The notes under the pieces were generated by a model. The model saw only the letters and a program-made list of their open reading frames with translations, did not search any database and had not been told where the DNA came from. A stretch of 64,000 nt of DNA from contig JAGWBA010000008.1 of NCBI GenBank assembly GCA_021296215.1, forward strand, positions 1,422 through 65,421, in the 5' to 3' direction. A program made the translations under genes and the position numbers. This DNA comes from Flavobacteriales bacterium (GTDB lineage Bacteria; Bacteroidota; Bacteroidia; Flavobacteriales; ECT2AJA-044). Of this stretch, positions 17,611 to 25,296 are shown piece after piece (position 1 is the first letter of the stretch; each line of letters opens with the position of its first letter).

Positions 17611-18065
17611 TGAACGTTCCCTTTCAAAAGGACGATGTTCGTCAAGCCTGTTTACTTTTTGTGAAAGAACGCCTCAGTGCTCTTCAGTCGGAACTCGATG
17701 AGTTGAAAAACGATCTGACCAGTGAATCTAAAAGTAGCGCCGGCGACAATCACGAAACGGGTCGCGCCATGATACAGCTCGAGCAAGAGTGCCTTGGAGG
17801 GCAATACTCCGCGGTTCGAAAGCAATTTGAGCTTCTCCAACGATTGGGAAACCAAGAGTGCAAGAACATCGTGCTGGGTTCACTAGCCAAGATCAACGAG
17901 CAATGGTATTACTTCGCCACCGGTATCGGGACTGTGGAAGTAAAGGGCGTTTCTGTCATAGCGGTCGGACTCACCAGCCCGCCGGCTCAAGCCGTAAAGG
18001 GAATGGCCCTGGGTAGCTCTACGCAGTTCCGCGATCAGCTCTACCGAATCGAAGAGATATACTGA
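17610..18065 (+). CDS. GreA/GreB-like C-terminal domain protein
   Basis: 151 residues. The N-terminal helical region holds SESKSSAGDNHETGRAMIQL, strongly conserved in a Bacteroidota family with a GreA/GreB-like layout (coiled coil followed by an FKBP-like domain, here ATGIGTVEVKGVSVIAVGLT through ALGSSTQFRDQLYRIEEIY). GreA/GreB rescue backtracked RNA polymerase. This family is often mislabelled in databases, and whether the coiled coil keeps the acidic tip is unclear. It overlaps the receptor stop by one base, so it is co-expressed, but nothing suggests a haem role. Confidence 0.6.
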   Translation: MNVPFQKDDVRQACLLFVKERLSALQSELDELKNDLTSESKSSAGDNHETGRAMIQLEQECLGGQYSAVRKQFELLQRLGNQECKNIVLGSLAKINEQWYYFATGIGTVEVKGVSVIAVGLTSPPAQAVKGMALGSSTQFRDQLYRIEEIY

Positions 18066-18090
18066 AAGTTCTTAGTGTTGAGGTTTTAGT

Positions 18091-18120
18091 GGGCAATGGG
18101 CAATGGGCAATGGGCAGTTG
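18091..18120. repeat. Short tandem GGGCAAT repeat
   Basis: The 7-bp unit GGGCAAT is repeated three times and followed by GGGCAGT. Related GGGCAGTGAGC-type text recurs at 3779-3812 and 18574-18610, each time near a palindrome array. Confidence 0.75.
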
Positions 18121-18135
18121 GCCAAGAGCCGTGAA

Positions 18136-18495
18136 CTATGAACCGTGAACCAGACCAATTAAGAATTCAGAACTCCTTCGTTTTTCCTTGATCAACTCAT
18201 TCACTACCAGCGTATCGCCATTCATTGCACGAGTCGCTTCAAAAAGAAGCACCTTCGGCGCCATGAATTTTTGGCCTTTGGGGTAGTGGTAGAATTTTTG
18301 TCCGACCGCGACCTCAACACCGCTATGGCTGAAAGGAGAAAGGTTGGGATTCATGACGCCCGGAATGTGCAACGGAATACTTGTAGCGGTCTTGTTACGC
18401 AGGGTCAGAGTTACCGTTTCGGACTTTCCATCCGACTGAGTTGCGGTGGTAAGGGAGGCGGCCATAAAGGCAAGGGACAACAATAAGGCTTTCAT
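18136..18495 (-). CDS. Small secreted protein of unknown function
   Basis: ATG at 18493-18495 is preferred because it opens a signal peptide (MKALLLSLAFMAASLTTATQ). The frame is open further upstream, but that part is repeat-derived sequence. The mature part of about 100 residues is a likely beta-sandwich: ETVTLTLRNKTATSIPLHIP, GVMNPNLSPFSHSGVEVAVG, QKFYHYPKGQKFMAPKVLLF. This resembles small Bacteroidota secreted proteins of unknown role. It converges on the GreA-like gene. Confidence 0.6.
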   Translation of the reverse strand: MKALLLSLAFMAASLTTATQSDGKSETVTLTLRNKTATSIPLHIPGVMNPNLSPFSHSGVEVAVGQKFYHYPKGQKFMAPKVLLFEATRAMNGDTLVVNELIKEKRRSSEFLIGLVHGS

Positions 18496-18573
18496 TTTCA
18501 GAAGTATTGGTTCGCATTGATAACTCGATTTCGGCTCTCGGTATTCATAAGGAGATGTTAACGGCAGTTCCAA

Positions 18574-18806
18574 GGGGGCAGTGGGCAATGAGCGGTGGGC
18601 GGTGGGCCAGTTCATTTGCTTTGCATGTGGGTTTCAGCCTTGCTGAAGTCAATTCGCTCCGCGATCTAGTATAATGGGTTTCACTCCGTAAGGAATGTTC
18701 TCGGGCGAAGCCCGAATTTACTCCGGCCATGCCGGAAGATCCTTCGGCTTCGCTGAAATGTACACGTCTACGGCTTACGGCCTATGGCCTACAGCCTTAC
18801 GAGTGA
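18574..18806. repeat. Palindromic array 4
   Basis: GGGCAGTGGGCAATGAGC-type repeats (18574-18610) lead into hairpin units of about 20 bp: TTCAGCCTTGCTGAA, an ACTCCGTAAGGA-type unit, TCGGGCGAAGCCCGA, TCCGGCCATGCCGGA, TTCGGCTTCGCTGAA and two GGC-TTAC/TAT-GGC units. Units start with ACTC or CTC and end GAAT. Confidence 0.75.
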
Positions 18807-18850
18807 CTTGATTTTTCGGTTCGTTTTTGATCAAGCAATAATGAACGAAT
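18807..18850. repeat. CTTGA...TCAAG dispersed element, copy 1
   Basis: CTTGA and TCAAG arms enclose a T-rich core with GGTTCGTTTTTG, followed by GCAATAATGAACGAA. A very similar sequence lies inverted at 28151-28197, so it is a second repeat family distinct from the arrays. Bases 18851-18940 show nothing else. Confidence 0.7.
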
Positions 18851-18940
18851 AGAAAAGAAGTTTTAGGGAAAATGGTTGACCTCTTAAATAAGATGGCTTA
18901 CAGCAAATGAAGCATTATTCGCTTTGGGCGATTTGAACAG

Positions 18941-19061
18941 ATTTAACTCCGTAAGGAGTACCCTCGGGCGAAGCCCGAATTCAAACTGATTTTTCAGAGC
19001 AAACCCGATCGCGCACAGCGCGACCTGATTCGAAGAACTCGTATTCGGCCTTCGGACGAAT
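18941..19061. repeat. Palindromic array 5
   Basis: The units are ACTCCGTAAGGAGT, TCGGGCGAAGCCCGA, a GATCGCGCACAGCGCGAC unit and ATTCGGCCTTCGGACGAAT. The last CGAAT (19057-19061) is four bases before the promoter box of rbfA, the same distance as at 4111-4120. Confidence 0.75.
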
Positions 19062-19065
19062 ACCT

Positions 19066-19073
19066 TATCTTTG
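19066..19073 (+). promoter_or_regulatory. Bacteroidota -7 box TATCTTTG for rbfA
   Basis: TATCTTTG lies four bases upstream of the rbfA ATG, so the mRNA would be leaderless or almost so. It is identical in sequence and geometry to the box at 4120. Confidence 0.6.
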
Positions 19074-19077
19074 CGTT

Positions 19078-19437
19078 ATGGAAAGCCAGCGATTGAAGAA
19101 AGTAAACAGCGTATTGCAACAGGACCTCGGCGAACTGCTCGATGCCTTCGCGCGAGATCATTTTCGCGGTACACTCGTAAGTGTAAGTGAAGTGCGTGTG
19201 GCTCCCGATTTGAGCTATGCCAAAGTGTTCGTAAGTGTATTCCCCACCGATCGCCAAGGTGCCGTTATGAAGCAGGTAGGTGACGCCACCGGTCATCTGC
19301 GCCATCAACTCGGACAGCGTATCCGCAACCAAATGCGCGTAGTGCCCGATCTCGATTTTCGCCTCGACACTACACTCGACGAACGCGATAAAGTGGACCA
19401 GGCCCTGAAAGGAAAAGGCGAGAACCCGATCAAGTGA
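19078..19437 (+). CDS. 30S ribosome-binding factor RbfA
   Basis: 119 residues with the single KH-like domain of RbfA: ESQRLKKVNSVLQQDLGELL at the N-terminus, VSVSEVRVAPDLSYAKVFVS in the centre, and the conserved RIRNQMRVVPDLDFRLDTTL, then DERDKVDQAL. It acts late in maturation of the 30S subunit, near the 5' helix of 16S rRNA. The stop overlaps the GTG start of the FtsX-type permease gene; this rbfA-permease order is seen in Flavobacteriia. Confidence 0.92.
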   Translation: MESQRLKKVNSVLQQDLGELLDAFARDHFRGTLVSVSEVRVAPDLSYAKVFVSVFPTDRQGAVMKQVGDATGHLRHQLGQRIRNQMRVVPDLDFRLDTTLDERDKVDQALKGKGENPIK

Positions 19438-20648
19438 ACCTCTCGTGGTACATCGCACGGCGCTACCTCGTTTCTAAAAAGCGCACCAACGCCGTAAACT
19501 GGATCACCCGCATCTCCATGCTCGGCGTGGCCGTTTGTACCGCAGCCCTCTTCATCATCCTCAGTGTTTTCAACGGCTTCGAAGGCCTTCTGCTCGATCT
19601 TTACGGCGCCTTCGACCCCGATATTCGCATACGCCCTGCCATCGGAAAGATCTTCTCCACCGACAGTCTTGATTTGGGTGCCTTGCGGCACGATGATCGC
19701 GTAGCGCACTATTCCGAAGTCCTCGAGGAAAAAGCAATACTGAGGTATCGCCAACGAGAGTATGTGGCCACCATTCGCGGAGTCGATACGAGCTTTAGAT
19801 CATTAACCGGTCTCGACAGCCTGATGTGGCAAGGTCGTTTCTTCACCGCGGACGATGATCAAGACCTAGCTGTGCTCGGTAAAGGGGTCTCGTACTACCT
19901 CGGAATGGGACTGCAGGATATGTACAATCCGCTTTATCTCTACATCCCAAAACCGGGTGCCACCATGAGTACCCGCCCCGAAGACGCCTTCCGCATCAGT
20001 GGACTCTTTCCCATAGGTATCTTTTCCGTACAAGCCGATTTCGACGGCGAATACGTGCTGGTGCCCATTTCATTCATGCGGGGGGTACTCCAAGCCGATC
20101 CGCCCGAAGTATCCGCGCTCGAGTTCCGATGCACATCGGACCGTGCTATGGAAGAGCTCAGCGATGAATGGGCCCAACTCCTCGGCGATGATTACATCGT
20201 TGAGAATCGCTTTGAACTGCACTCGGTATTCTACAAGGTCATGCAGACCGAAAAATGGGCCGTATTTGGCATCTTCACCTTTATCGTGCTCATCGCCACC
20301 TTCAACCTCATAGGCTCCATCACGATGCTCATGCTCGAGAAAAAGCAGGATATCGCCACCTTCCGCAGCATGGGCGTCCAAGGTTCAACCATTCGGCGGA
20401 TATTTTTCGCGGAGGGACTCCTCATCAATGGTCTCGGTGCCGCGATCGGTTTAACTCTCGGAATACTCTTGTGCTGGGGTCAAATAACCTTCGGATGGGT
20501 GCGTCTTGGGGCTTCGGGCGCGTTCATCATTGACGCATATCCGGTTCATATGAGTGGAATGGACGCCTTGGTTACCGTGGCCATGGTGTTGGTCATCGGT
20601 TCTATTGCCTCGTACCTTCCCGTTAGGCAGCTCGCGAAGAATTCTTGA
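19434..20648 (+). CDS. FtsX/LolE-family ABC transporter permease
   Basis: 404 residues starting at GTG 19434, overlapping rbfA by four bases. An N-terminal helix (VNWITRISMLGVAVCTAALF), a large periplasmic MacB-like domain (about residues 45-270) and three C-terminal helices give the four-helix type-VII ABC permease plan. The coupling region LEKKQDIATFRSMGVQGSTI is diagnostic for LolC/LolE-like proteins that extract lipoproteins. No ATPase gene is next to it. The codons GALRH contain the 17-bp palindrome shared with the haem receptor. Confidence 0.85.
   Translation: MNLSWYIARRYLVSKKRTNAVNWITRISMLGVAVCTAALFIILSVFNGFEGLLLDLYGAFDPDIRIRPAIGKIFSTDSLDLGALRHDDRVAHYSEVLEEKAILRYRQREYVATIRGVDTSFRSLTGLDSLMWQGRFFTADDDQDLAVLGKGVSYYLGMGLQDMYNPLYLYIPKPGATMSTRPEDAFRISGLFPIGIFSVQADFDGEYVLVPISFMRGVLQADPPEVSALEFRCTSDRAMEELSDEWAQLLGDDYIVENRFELHSVFYKVMQTEKWAVFGIFTFIVLIATFNLIGSITMLMLEKKQDIATFRSMGVQGSTIRRIFFAEGLLINGLGAAIGLTLGILLCWGQITFGWVRLGASGAFIIDAYPVHMSGMDALVTVAMVLVIGSIASYLPVRQLAKNS
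19678..19694. repeat. Scattered palindrome (GCAA loop), copy B
   Basis: GTGCCTTGCGGCACGAT, identical to 15600-15616 and in the same orientation, but here encoding GALRHD in another protein. Confidence 0.75.
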
Positions 20649-21513
20649 TCAACCACAGATTGAATCCGACCAAGAGGGCACTGATCACGGCCATAAAAAA
20701 GCCCGACTCCGGCGTTCCGACCTGATTCACCGCCTCTTCGCCAATGCCATTACGCTGAAGAATAAAGGTAAAGATGAGCAGTAGACTGTTGTTGGTGTAG
20801 TGCGCCAGTATGGGCAACCAAAGTGAACCACTCCAATAGCGAAGATAGCCCAGTATTCCGCCCAACAAGGTCAGTGGAATCAAGTTCACTAGGTTCTGGT
20901 GCATTAGCCCAAAGAGTAACGCCGAGATCCAAATAGCGAGGTGGATGTTCATTCGACGAGCTAGGGAGGGTTGAATGACCCCTCGGAACAGCATTTCTTC
21001 GCCCAGCGCGGGAAGTATGGCCATCACGAACAGGTTTACGGCCAAATCGCCAAAGCCATTCATGTCGAGAAAGAGCTCCAACAAACCGGTGTTCCTTTCG
21101 CCCGCATCGATCCACCACTGCAACCAACTCGGGTAATGGAGCGAATTGCAAAAGTAGATCAGCGCATTGAGCATCGGAATGGCCACGATCATGAGCAGGA
21201 TTCCCTGCGATACTAATCGGCCCGAGAGGGCCTTATCCAAAGCTAGTTCCGGGCGTACTCCACTCCGCCGCCACGACCACATGATCGCCGGGAAAGCAAA
21301 TATGCCAATGCTCGTGAGCGATTGTGAAAGTATGAGGGCCCTGCGGGCCGATGGGGTGCCCGAAAACAGGGCTTGAGGGTCTTGCAAAAGAGGCACATCG
21401 TAGAGGAATTGAGCCGTGACGACCCCGAGTAAACTAAAGAATAGCAGGCCTATCAGCACCCAGAACAAGAGTTCGACGAGATCCGTTCTTACTCTACTTA
21501 TGGGGGTATTCAT
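20623..21513 (-). CDS. CPBP-family intramembrane metalloprotease
   Basis: 296 residues and about eight membrane helices. The family motifs are EEMLFRGVIQP (residues 172-182, catalytic glutamates), FGLMHQN (His) and the last helix with LGYLRYWSGSLWLPILAHYT, then NN. CPBP (Abi/CAAX-like) proteins cleave membrane-bound substrates or process prenylated or bacteriocin-related peptides; the substrate is unknown. The gene converges with and overlaps the permease by 26 bases and diverges from dusB. Codons 54-60 (PSARRAL) carry a scattered palindrome. Confidence 0.85.
   Translation of the reverse strand: MNTPISRVRTDLVELLFWVLIGLLFFSLLGVVTAQFLYDVPLLQDPQALFSGTPSARRALILSQSLTSIGIFAFPAIMWSWRRSGVRPELALDKALSGRLVSQGILLMIVAIPMLNALIYFCNSLHYPSWLQWWIDAGERNTGLLELFLDMNGFGDLAVNLFVMAILPALGEEMLFRGVIQPSLARRMNIHLAIWISALLFGLMHQNLVNLIPLTLLGGILGYLRYWSGSLWLPILAHYTNNSLLLIFTFILQRNGIGEEAVNQVGTPESGFFMAVISALLVGFNLWLIKNSSRAA
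21336..21353. repeat. Scattered CATCG palindrome (GCA loop)
   Basis: On the minus strand CATCGGCCCGCAGGGCCC, within the CPBP protease gene (SARRAL). A shorter relative is in the glycosyltransferase gene at 27318-27332. Confidence 0.65.
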
Positions 21514-21533
21514 CTGATTCGCAGCTTAATTCG

Positions 21534-21541
21534 TAATTTTG
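21534..21541 (+). promoter_or_regulatory. Candidate -7 box TAATTTTG for dusB
   Basis: TAATTTTG matches TAnnTTTG and lies 27 bases upstream of the chosen ATG (21569), between divergent genes. No convincing -33 TTG is seen. Confidence 0.45.
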
Positions 21542-21568
21542 CACCCCAAAGATACGCTTCGGACAGAG

Positions 21569-22561
21569 ATGGTAAAGATCGCTGACATAAAATTAGGGGA
21601 TTTCCCGCTGTTGCTCGCTCCCATGGAGGACGTGAGTGACCCGCCCTTTCGCGAGTTGTGTAAGGAGCAGGGAGCCGATCTCATGTACACGGAATTCATT
21701 TCGTCCGAAGGGCTTATTCGCGATGCGGCGAAGAGTCGCATGAAGCTCGATATTTTCGAGTATGAGCGTCCGGTCGGGATTCAGATCTTCGGAAACGAGA
21801 TCGAATCGATGAAGGAATCAGCGGCCATTTGCGCTGAAGCGGGGCCCGATATCATCGACATCAACTACGGCTGCCCTGTCAAGAAGGTGGCGTGCAAAGG
21901 TGCCGGTGCGGGGATCTTACAAGATATCCCGAAGATGGTGCGCATGACCGAAGAGATCGTGAAGTCGACCGACTTGCCGGTAACCGTGAAGACCCGCCTC
22001 GGGTGGGATGAGAATTCAAAGCACATCGTCGAGGTGGCAGAGCGTTTGCAAGACGTGGGAATCAAGGCTATTTCGATCCATGGGCGCACGCGAAAGCAGA
22101 TGTATAAAGGAGAGGCCGATTGGACCTTGATCGGCGCGGTAAAGGAAAACCCTCGCATGCATATTCCCGTATTCGGCAATGGAGATATCGATACACCGGA
22201 GAAGGCAGTAGAATGGAAGAATAAGTACGGCGTCGATGGCGTCATGATCGGTCGGGCGAGTATTGGTAACCCGTGGATCTTCCGCGACATCAAGCACTAT
22301 ATCGCCACTGGTGAGCTCCTGGATCCTCCCACCATTGAGGAGTGCTCCGAAATGGCGCGTAGACTACTTCAGAAGGCCGTTCAGTGGAAGGGAGAGCGTT
22401 TGGGTATCGTTGAGACTCGACGACACTACACGAACTATTTCAAGGGTATTCCCAACTTCAAAGACACTCGCTTGGCACTTTGCACTAGTGAGAGCTACGA
22501 TGAGCTTATGGGCTTATTCGATCAGATTCCAGCCGAATTCGGCCAACACAGCTTCGCCTAA
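21569..22561 (+). CDS. tRNA-dihydrouridine synthase DusB
   Basis: 330 residues from ATG 21569; the frame is open upstream, but this start opens with the family N-terminus IADIKLGDFPLLLAPMEDVS. It is a TIM-barrel flavoenzyme reducing uridine in tRNA. The signatures are DIIDINYGCPVKKVACKGAG (with the catalytic Cys), TVKTRLGWDEN, ISIHGRTRKQMYKGEADW, VFGNGDIDTPEKA, GVMIGRASIGNPWIF and the C-terminal helical domain RRHYTNYFKGIPNFKDTR. The gene is complete and clean. It is followed by a hairpin shared with the convergent exbD operon. Confidence 0.93.
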   Translation: MVKIADIKLGDFPLLLAPMEDVSDPPFRELCKEQGADLMYTEFISSEGLIRDAAKSRMKLDIFEYERPVGIQIFGNEIESMKESAAICAEAGPDIIDINYGCPVKKVACKGAGAGILQDIPKMVRMTEEIVKSTDLPVTVKTRLGWDENSKHIVEVAERLQDVGIKAISIHGRTRKQMYKGEADWTLIGAVKENPRMHIPVFGNGDIDTPEKAVEWKNKYGVDGVMIGRASIGNPWIFRDIKHYIATGELLDPPTIEECSEMARRLLQKAVQWKGERLGIVETRRHYTNYFKGIPNFKDTRLALCTSESYDELMGLFDQIPAEFGQHSFA

Positions 22562-22584
22562 GACTACATTTTAGGACAAAAAAA

Positions 22585-22607
22585 TCCCCGCACGTTCGTG
22601 CGAGGAC
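22585..22607. terminator. Hairpin terminator between dusB and the exbD operon
   Basis: TCCCCGCAC-GTTC-GTGCGAGGA, a nine-pair stem with one mismatch, flanked by an A7 run on the left and CTTTC on the right. On the minus strand it is followed by a T run, so it best suits the exbD operon and may serve both directions. Confidence 0.65.
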
Positions 22608-22633
22608 TTTCGAATATTATAAAAGACGCAGAT

Positions 22634-23101
22634 CTATTCTAGCGTACGGCGAGTAGCGTAGTTGATCTTGTAAGACTGAGCCTTACGCAATTCTTGCTTG
22701 ATGTCCGTAATGATACCCATCTTTACATCGATATCCGCTTTAATGGAATTCACCAATCGCTTGGCTTCTTGCTCGGAGCGCGCTTCGCGTTCCTGAGCAA
22801 CGAATTCCTGGATGTCGTCTACAGAAGCAAAAGCATCGTTGAGCTGAATGCGTGGCTCTTTACCGTACGTGGCGCGGATGCCCTGTAAGGGTTTACCCAC
22901 GTAGATATAGCTAACGAGGCTCTTTTTCTGGATCTTTTGCACTTCTCCAGCTTCGGGCAGACTCACTTCGACAACGAGTTTTACCTCGCGCATAACCGTG
23001 GTTACCATGAAAAAGAAGAGCAGCATGAAAACGATATCCGGAAGGGATGCTGTTGAGATCCCGGGACTCTCTTTCGATTTTTGATCTTTAAACTTTGACA
23101 T
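22634..23101 (-). CDS. ExbD/TolR-family biopolymer transport protein (second copy)
   Basis: 155 residues. A short cytoplasmic N-terminus (MSKFKDQKSKESPGISTASL), one membrane helix with the proton-path aspartate (LPDIVFMLLFFFMVTTVMRE) and a periplasmic domain with MGIITDIKQELRKAQSYKIN at the end. It partners the TolQ/ExbB channel to energise TonB or Tol. It is the last gene of the four-gene operon at 22.6-25.0 kb; paired different ExbD proteins are common in Bacteroidota. Confidence 0.88.
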   Translation of the reverse strand: MSKFKDQKSKESPGISTASLPDIVFMLLFFFMVTTVMREVKLVVEVSLPEAGEVQKIQKKSLVSYIYVGKPLQGIRATYGKEPRIQLNDAFASVDDIQEFVAQEREARSEQEAKRLVNSIKADIDVKMGIITDIKQELRKAQSYKINYATRRTLE

Positions 23102-23111
23102 CTTCTAATGA

Positions 23112-23690
23112 TTAGGATTCACCAACGTCTTTGGGTTCTGCTTCGGAGATCAATTTCGGATACATATCGTTGATCTCGTCTTGCTGTACATCGTTAAGGT
23201 CACCATATACCGCTCCGAACTTTTCCATACTCGCACGATCTCTCAACTCAGTATACGCTTGGGCCAATTGGTCCTGAACGGTAATATACATTTCGTATGA
23301 GGTTCCGCGGTCGTTTTGAAGCGAAACGATGGCCTTGCTGGGGTTATCCGATTTTTTCGGATTCCGAGCTCCTTGACAGTAGGTACAAGATCCATCGCCG
23401 TTATTGTCGATGAATTGCTTGGCCTTCTCTTTCAAGTTGTCGATATCAGTGGGCTCTTCATTGACCAATAATTGATCGTAAGCGTTCACCAACACGATGA
23501 AAAGGTTACGTTTATTCGCTTGGTCGAAGGGCGGAGGGGTGTTTTCGTCCGGCATTGGAGGCAGCTCACGGATGATACCCGTATCCACGTCCATTCTCGT
23601 CGTTACCAGGAAGAAGATCAACAGCAGAAAGGCGATGTCGGCCATCGATCCTGCGTTGATTTCAGGTACTCCTCTTTTCTTACGAGCCAT
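23112..23690 (-). CDS. ExbD/TolR-family protein with CxxC-containing insert
   Basis: 192 residues. The N-terminus RKKRGVPEINAGSMADIAFL, then LLIFFLVTTRMDVDTG, holds the conserved membrane Asp. The periplasmic domain is longer than usual and contains NNGDGSCTYCQGARNPKKSD (around residues 92-115), an insert with a CxxC pair before the canonical strand KAIVSLQNDRGTSYEMYITV. In the oxidising periplasm the two Cys may form a disulfide or bind metal; this is inference. The gene is ten bases from the next exbD. Confidence 0.85.
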   Translation of the reverse strand: MARKKRGVPEINAGSMADIAFLLLIFFLVTTRMDVDTGIIRELPPMPDENTPPPFDQANKRNLFIVLVNAYDQLLVNEEPTDIDNLKEKAKQFIDNNGDGSCTYCQGARNPKKSDNPSKAIVSLQNDRGTSYEMYITVQDQLAQAYTELRDRASMEKFGAVYGDLNDVQQDEINDMYPKLISEAEPKDVGES

Positions 23691-23700
23691 AGTGCTTTAA

Positions 23701-24144
23701 TTAACGGCGTACTATTGTTTTAAACGAAGAAATGACTACCGCAAGTACTGCGATACCCACAAGCAAGTAGAAAGTGATCAATCCCATACCTACTCGTTTA
23801 GAAGTAGTTTCGGTTACGCCCCCCACTTTGGTCATGGCCTCTGTCACGTTTCCGGAAGCCAATACATAGCCAATACCGAAGACAACGACCAAGGCGCCGA
23901 TTCCGATGAGGGAATTCTTGGCCTTTTCAGGATGCGTAATCAAAAAGTAAACGGCAAAAATTACGGTGAGCAACGAGGCCAAACCTGCCGCGAAATATGC
24001 AATGTACATGAACGGATCGATCACGGCTGCCTGAATAGAGGCATCGTTATCGATGGCGTCATTTCCGTTGACCAAAGCCATGACAAAGAAGATGGCCGCC
24101 CCGACCATGAACACGTAACTTAAAATCTTTCCAACCTTTTCCAT
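23701..24144 (-). CDS. Four-helix membrane protein of the TolQ/ExbD operon
   Basis: 147 residues with four predicted membrane helices: ILSYVFMVGAAIFFVMALVN, the stretch around MYIAYFAAGLASLLTVIFAV, SLIGIGALVVVFGIGYVLAS and MGLITFYLLVGIAVLAVVIS. No known catalytic motif. A small multispan protein between exbB and exbD recurs in Flavobacteriia, so an accessory role in the proton channel complex is plausible. Confidence 0.7.
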   Translation of the reverse strand: MEKVGKILSYVFMVGAAIFFVMALVNGNDAIDNDASIQAAVIDPFMYIAYFAAGLASLLTVIFAVYFLITHPEKAKNSLIGIGALVVVFGIGYVLASGNVTEAMTKVGGVTETTSKRVGMGLITFYLLVGIAVLAVVISSFKTIVRR

Positions 24145-24152
24145 GGTGGATC

Positions 24153-25007
24153 TTATTTGGAGTTCTTCACTAGGATGTCGACCAAGCTGATAGAAGCATC
24201 TTCCATGCTGTTCACCAAGCTATCGACTTTGGCAACGATAATGTTGTAGAAAATCTGCAAGATGATCGCCGTGATCAAACCGAATACCGTGGTCAAAAGG
24301 GCCACTTTAATACCACGTGCAACGAGTGATGGTGAAATATCTCCGGCAGCTTCGATCGAGTCAAAGGCTTCGATCATACCGATTACCGTTCCCATGAACC
24401 CGAGCATCGGAGCCAGGGCGATAAAGAGAGAGATCCAAGAAATACCGCGCTCCAATAGACCCATCTGAACAGACCCGTAAGAGATCACAGACTTCTCGAC
24501 CATGTCGATTCCTTCGTCGGAACGCTCCAAACCTTGGTAGAAGATACTTGCTACAGGGCCGCGAGTATTACGGCAAACTTCTTTCGCAGCTTCAACACCA
24601 CCGCTTTTCAAAGCTTCCTCAACATCGGTAAGCAATTTGTTGGTGTTGGTAGTCGCAAGGTTCAAGTAGATGATACGCTCAATGGCGATCGCCAAACCGA
24701 GGATCAAACAAACCAAAACAATACCCATGAAAGTGGCACGACCCTCGATGAACTTTTGTTTAACAACTTGGTGGAATCCACGATCTTCTGCTGCGGCTTC
24801 CATCATTTCCTCATCTTGAGAGGCCTCTCCAGTTGCAGGAGCTTCTTCTTCTGCTTCTTCTTCCATCGCAGCAACTGAATCGGTGGCAGCAGAATCTGCC
24901 ATCATTTCAGTGTTTTCGGTAGCAGTGCTGTCTTCTTGCGCATAAACGCCCACGGCGCCAAAGCTCAACAAACCTGCAATTGCCAGAAGTGATAACGCTT
25001 TTTTCAT
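24153..25007 (-). CDS. MotA/TolQ/ExbB-family proton channel protein
   Basis: 284 residues. A cleavable-looking N-terminal signal (MKKALSLLAIAGLLSFGAVG) and a strongly acidic, Ala/Glu-rich periplasmic linker (about 25-75) precede the standard three-helix core: FMGIVLVCLILGLAIAIERI, then SWISLFIALAPMLGFMGTVI, then GIKVALLTTVFGLITAIILQ. This extended N-terminus is typical of Bacteroidota ExbB. With the two ExbDs it should energise outer-membrane TonB receptors such as the four in this window. It is the first gene of its operon; a tRNA-Ser gene lies upstream. Confidence 0.88.
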   Translation of the reverse strand: MKKALSLLAIAGLLSFGAVGVYAQEDSTATENTEMMADSAATDSVAAMEEEAEEEAPATGEASQDEEMMEAAAEDRGFHQVVKQKFIEGRATFMGIVLVCLILGLAIAIERIIYLNLATTNTNKLLTDVEEALKSGGVEAAKEVCRNTRGPVASIFYQGLERSDEGIDMVEKSVISYGSVQMGLLERGISWISLFIALAPMLGFMGTVIGMIEAFDSIEAAGDISPSLVARGIKVALLTTVFGLITAIILQIFYNIIVAKVDSLVNSMEDASISLVDILVKNSK

Positions 25008-25070
25008 TTTGGCTTTTTGTTGGTTAGAAATATTAGGTTTCTAGTTTAAAAAATTACTTACTCATCTCAG

Positions 25071-25158
25071 CGGAGAGAGGGGGATTCGAACCCCCGATAC
25101 TCGGTTAGAGTATACACACTTTCCAGGCGTGCGCCTTCAGCCACTCGGCCACCTCTCC
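25071..25158 (-). tRNA. tRNA-Ser (anticodon GGA)
   Basis: The minus strand folds as an 88-nt class II tRNA: acceptor GGAGAGG/TCTCTCC with discriminator G, D-arm GCCGAGTGGCTGAAGGC, anticodon loop CTGGAAA (GGA), a long variable arm (TACTC/GAGTA) and T-arm GGGGGTTCGAATCCCCC. The long variable arm and GGA anticodon make it serine, reading UCC and UCU. CCA is not encoded. Confidence 0.95.
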
Positions 25159-25296
25159 TTGCACTGGCGTATTGCCCTTCTCCGTAGAGGTCGCCAAAAT
25201 ACAAAAAAATGGTTACTGCGAAAATTATCAAAAGGTTAACAGGGTGCTGAAAACCCGTATGACTATTGACACTGCGAATTCAGCTCCTCCTTTCGA

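Noticed and set aside
17610-18065. 3-oxoacyl-ACP synthase
   Set aside because: This name is often attached to the family, but at 151 residues there is no thiolase fold or catalytic Cys-His-Asn; the layout is GreA/GreB-like.
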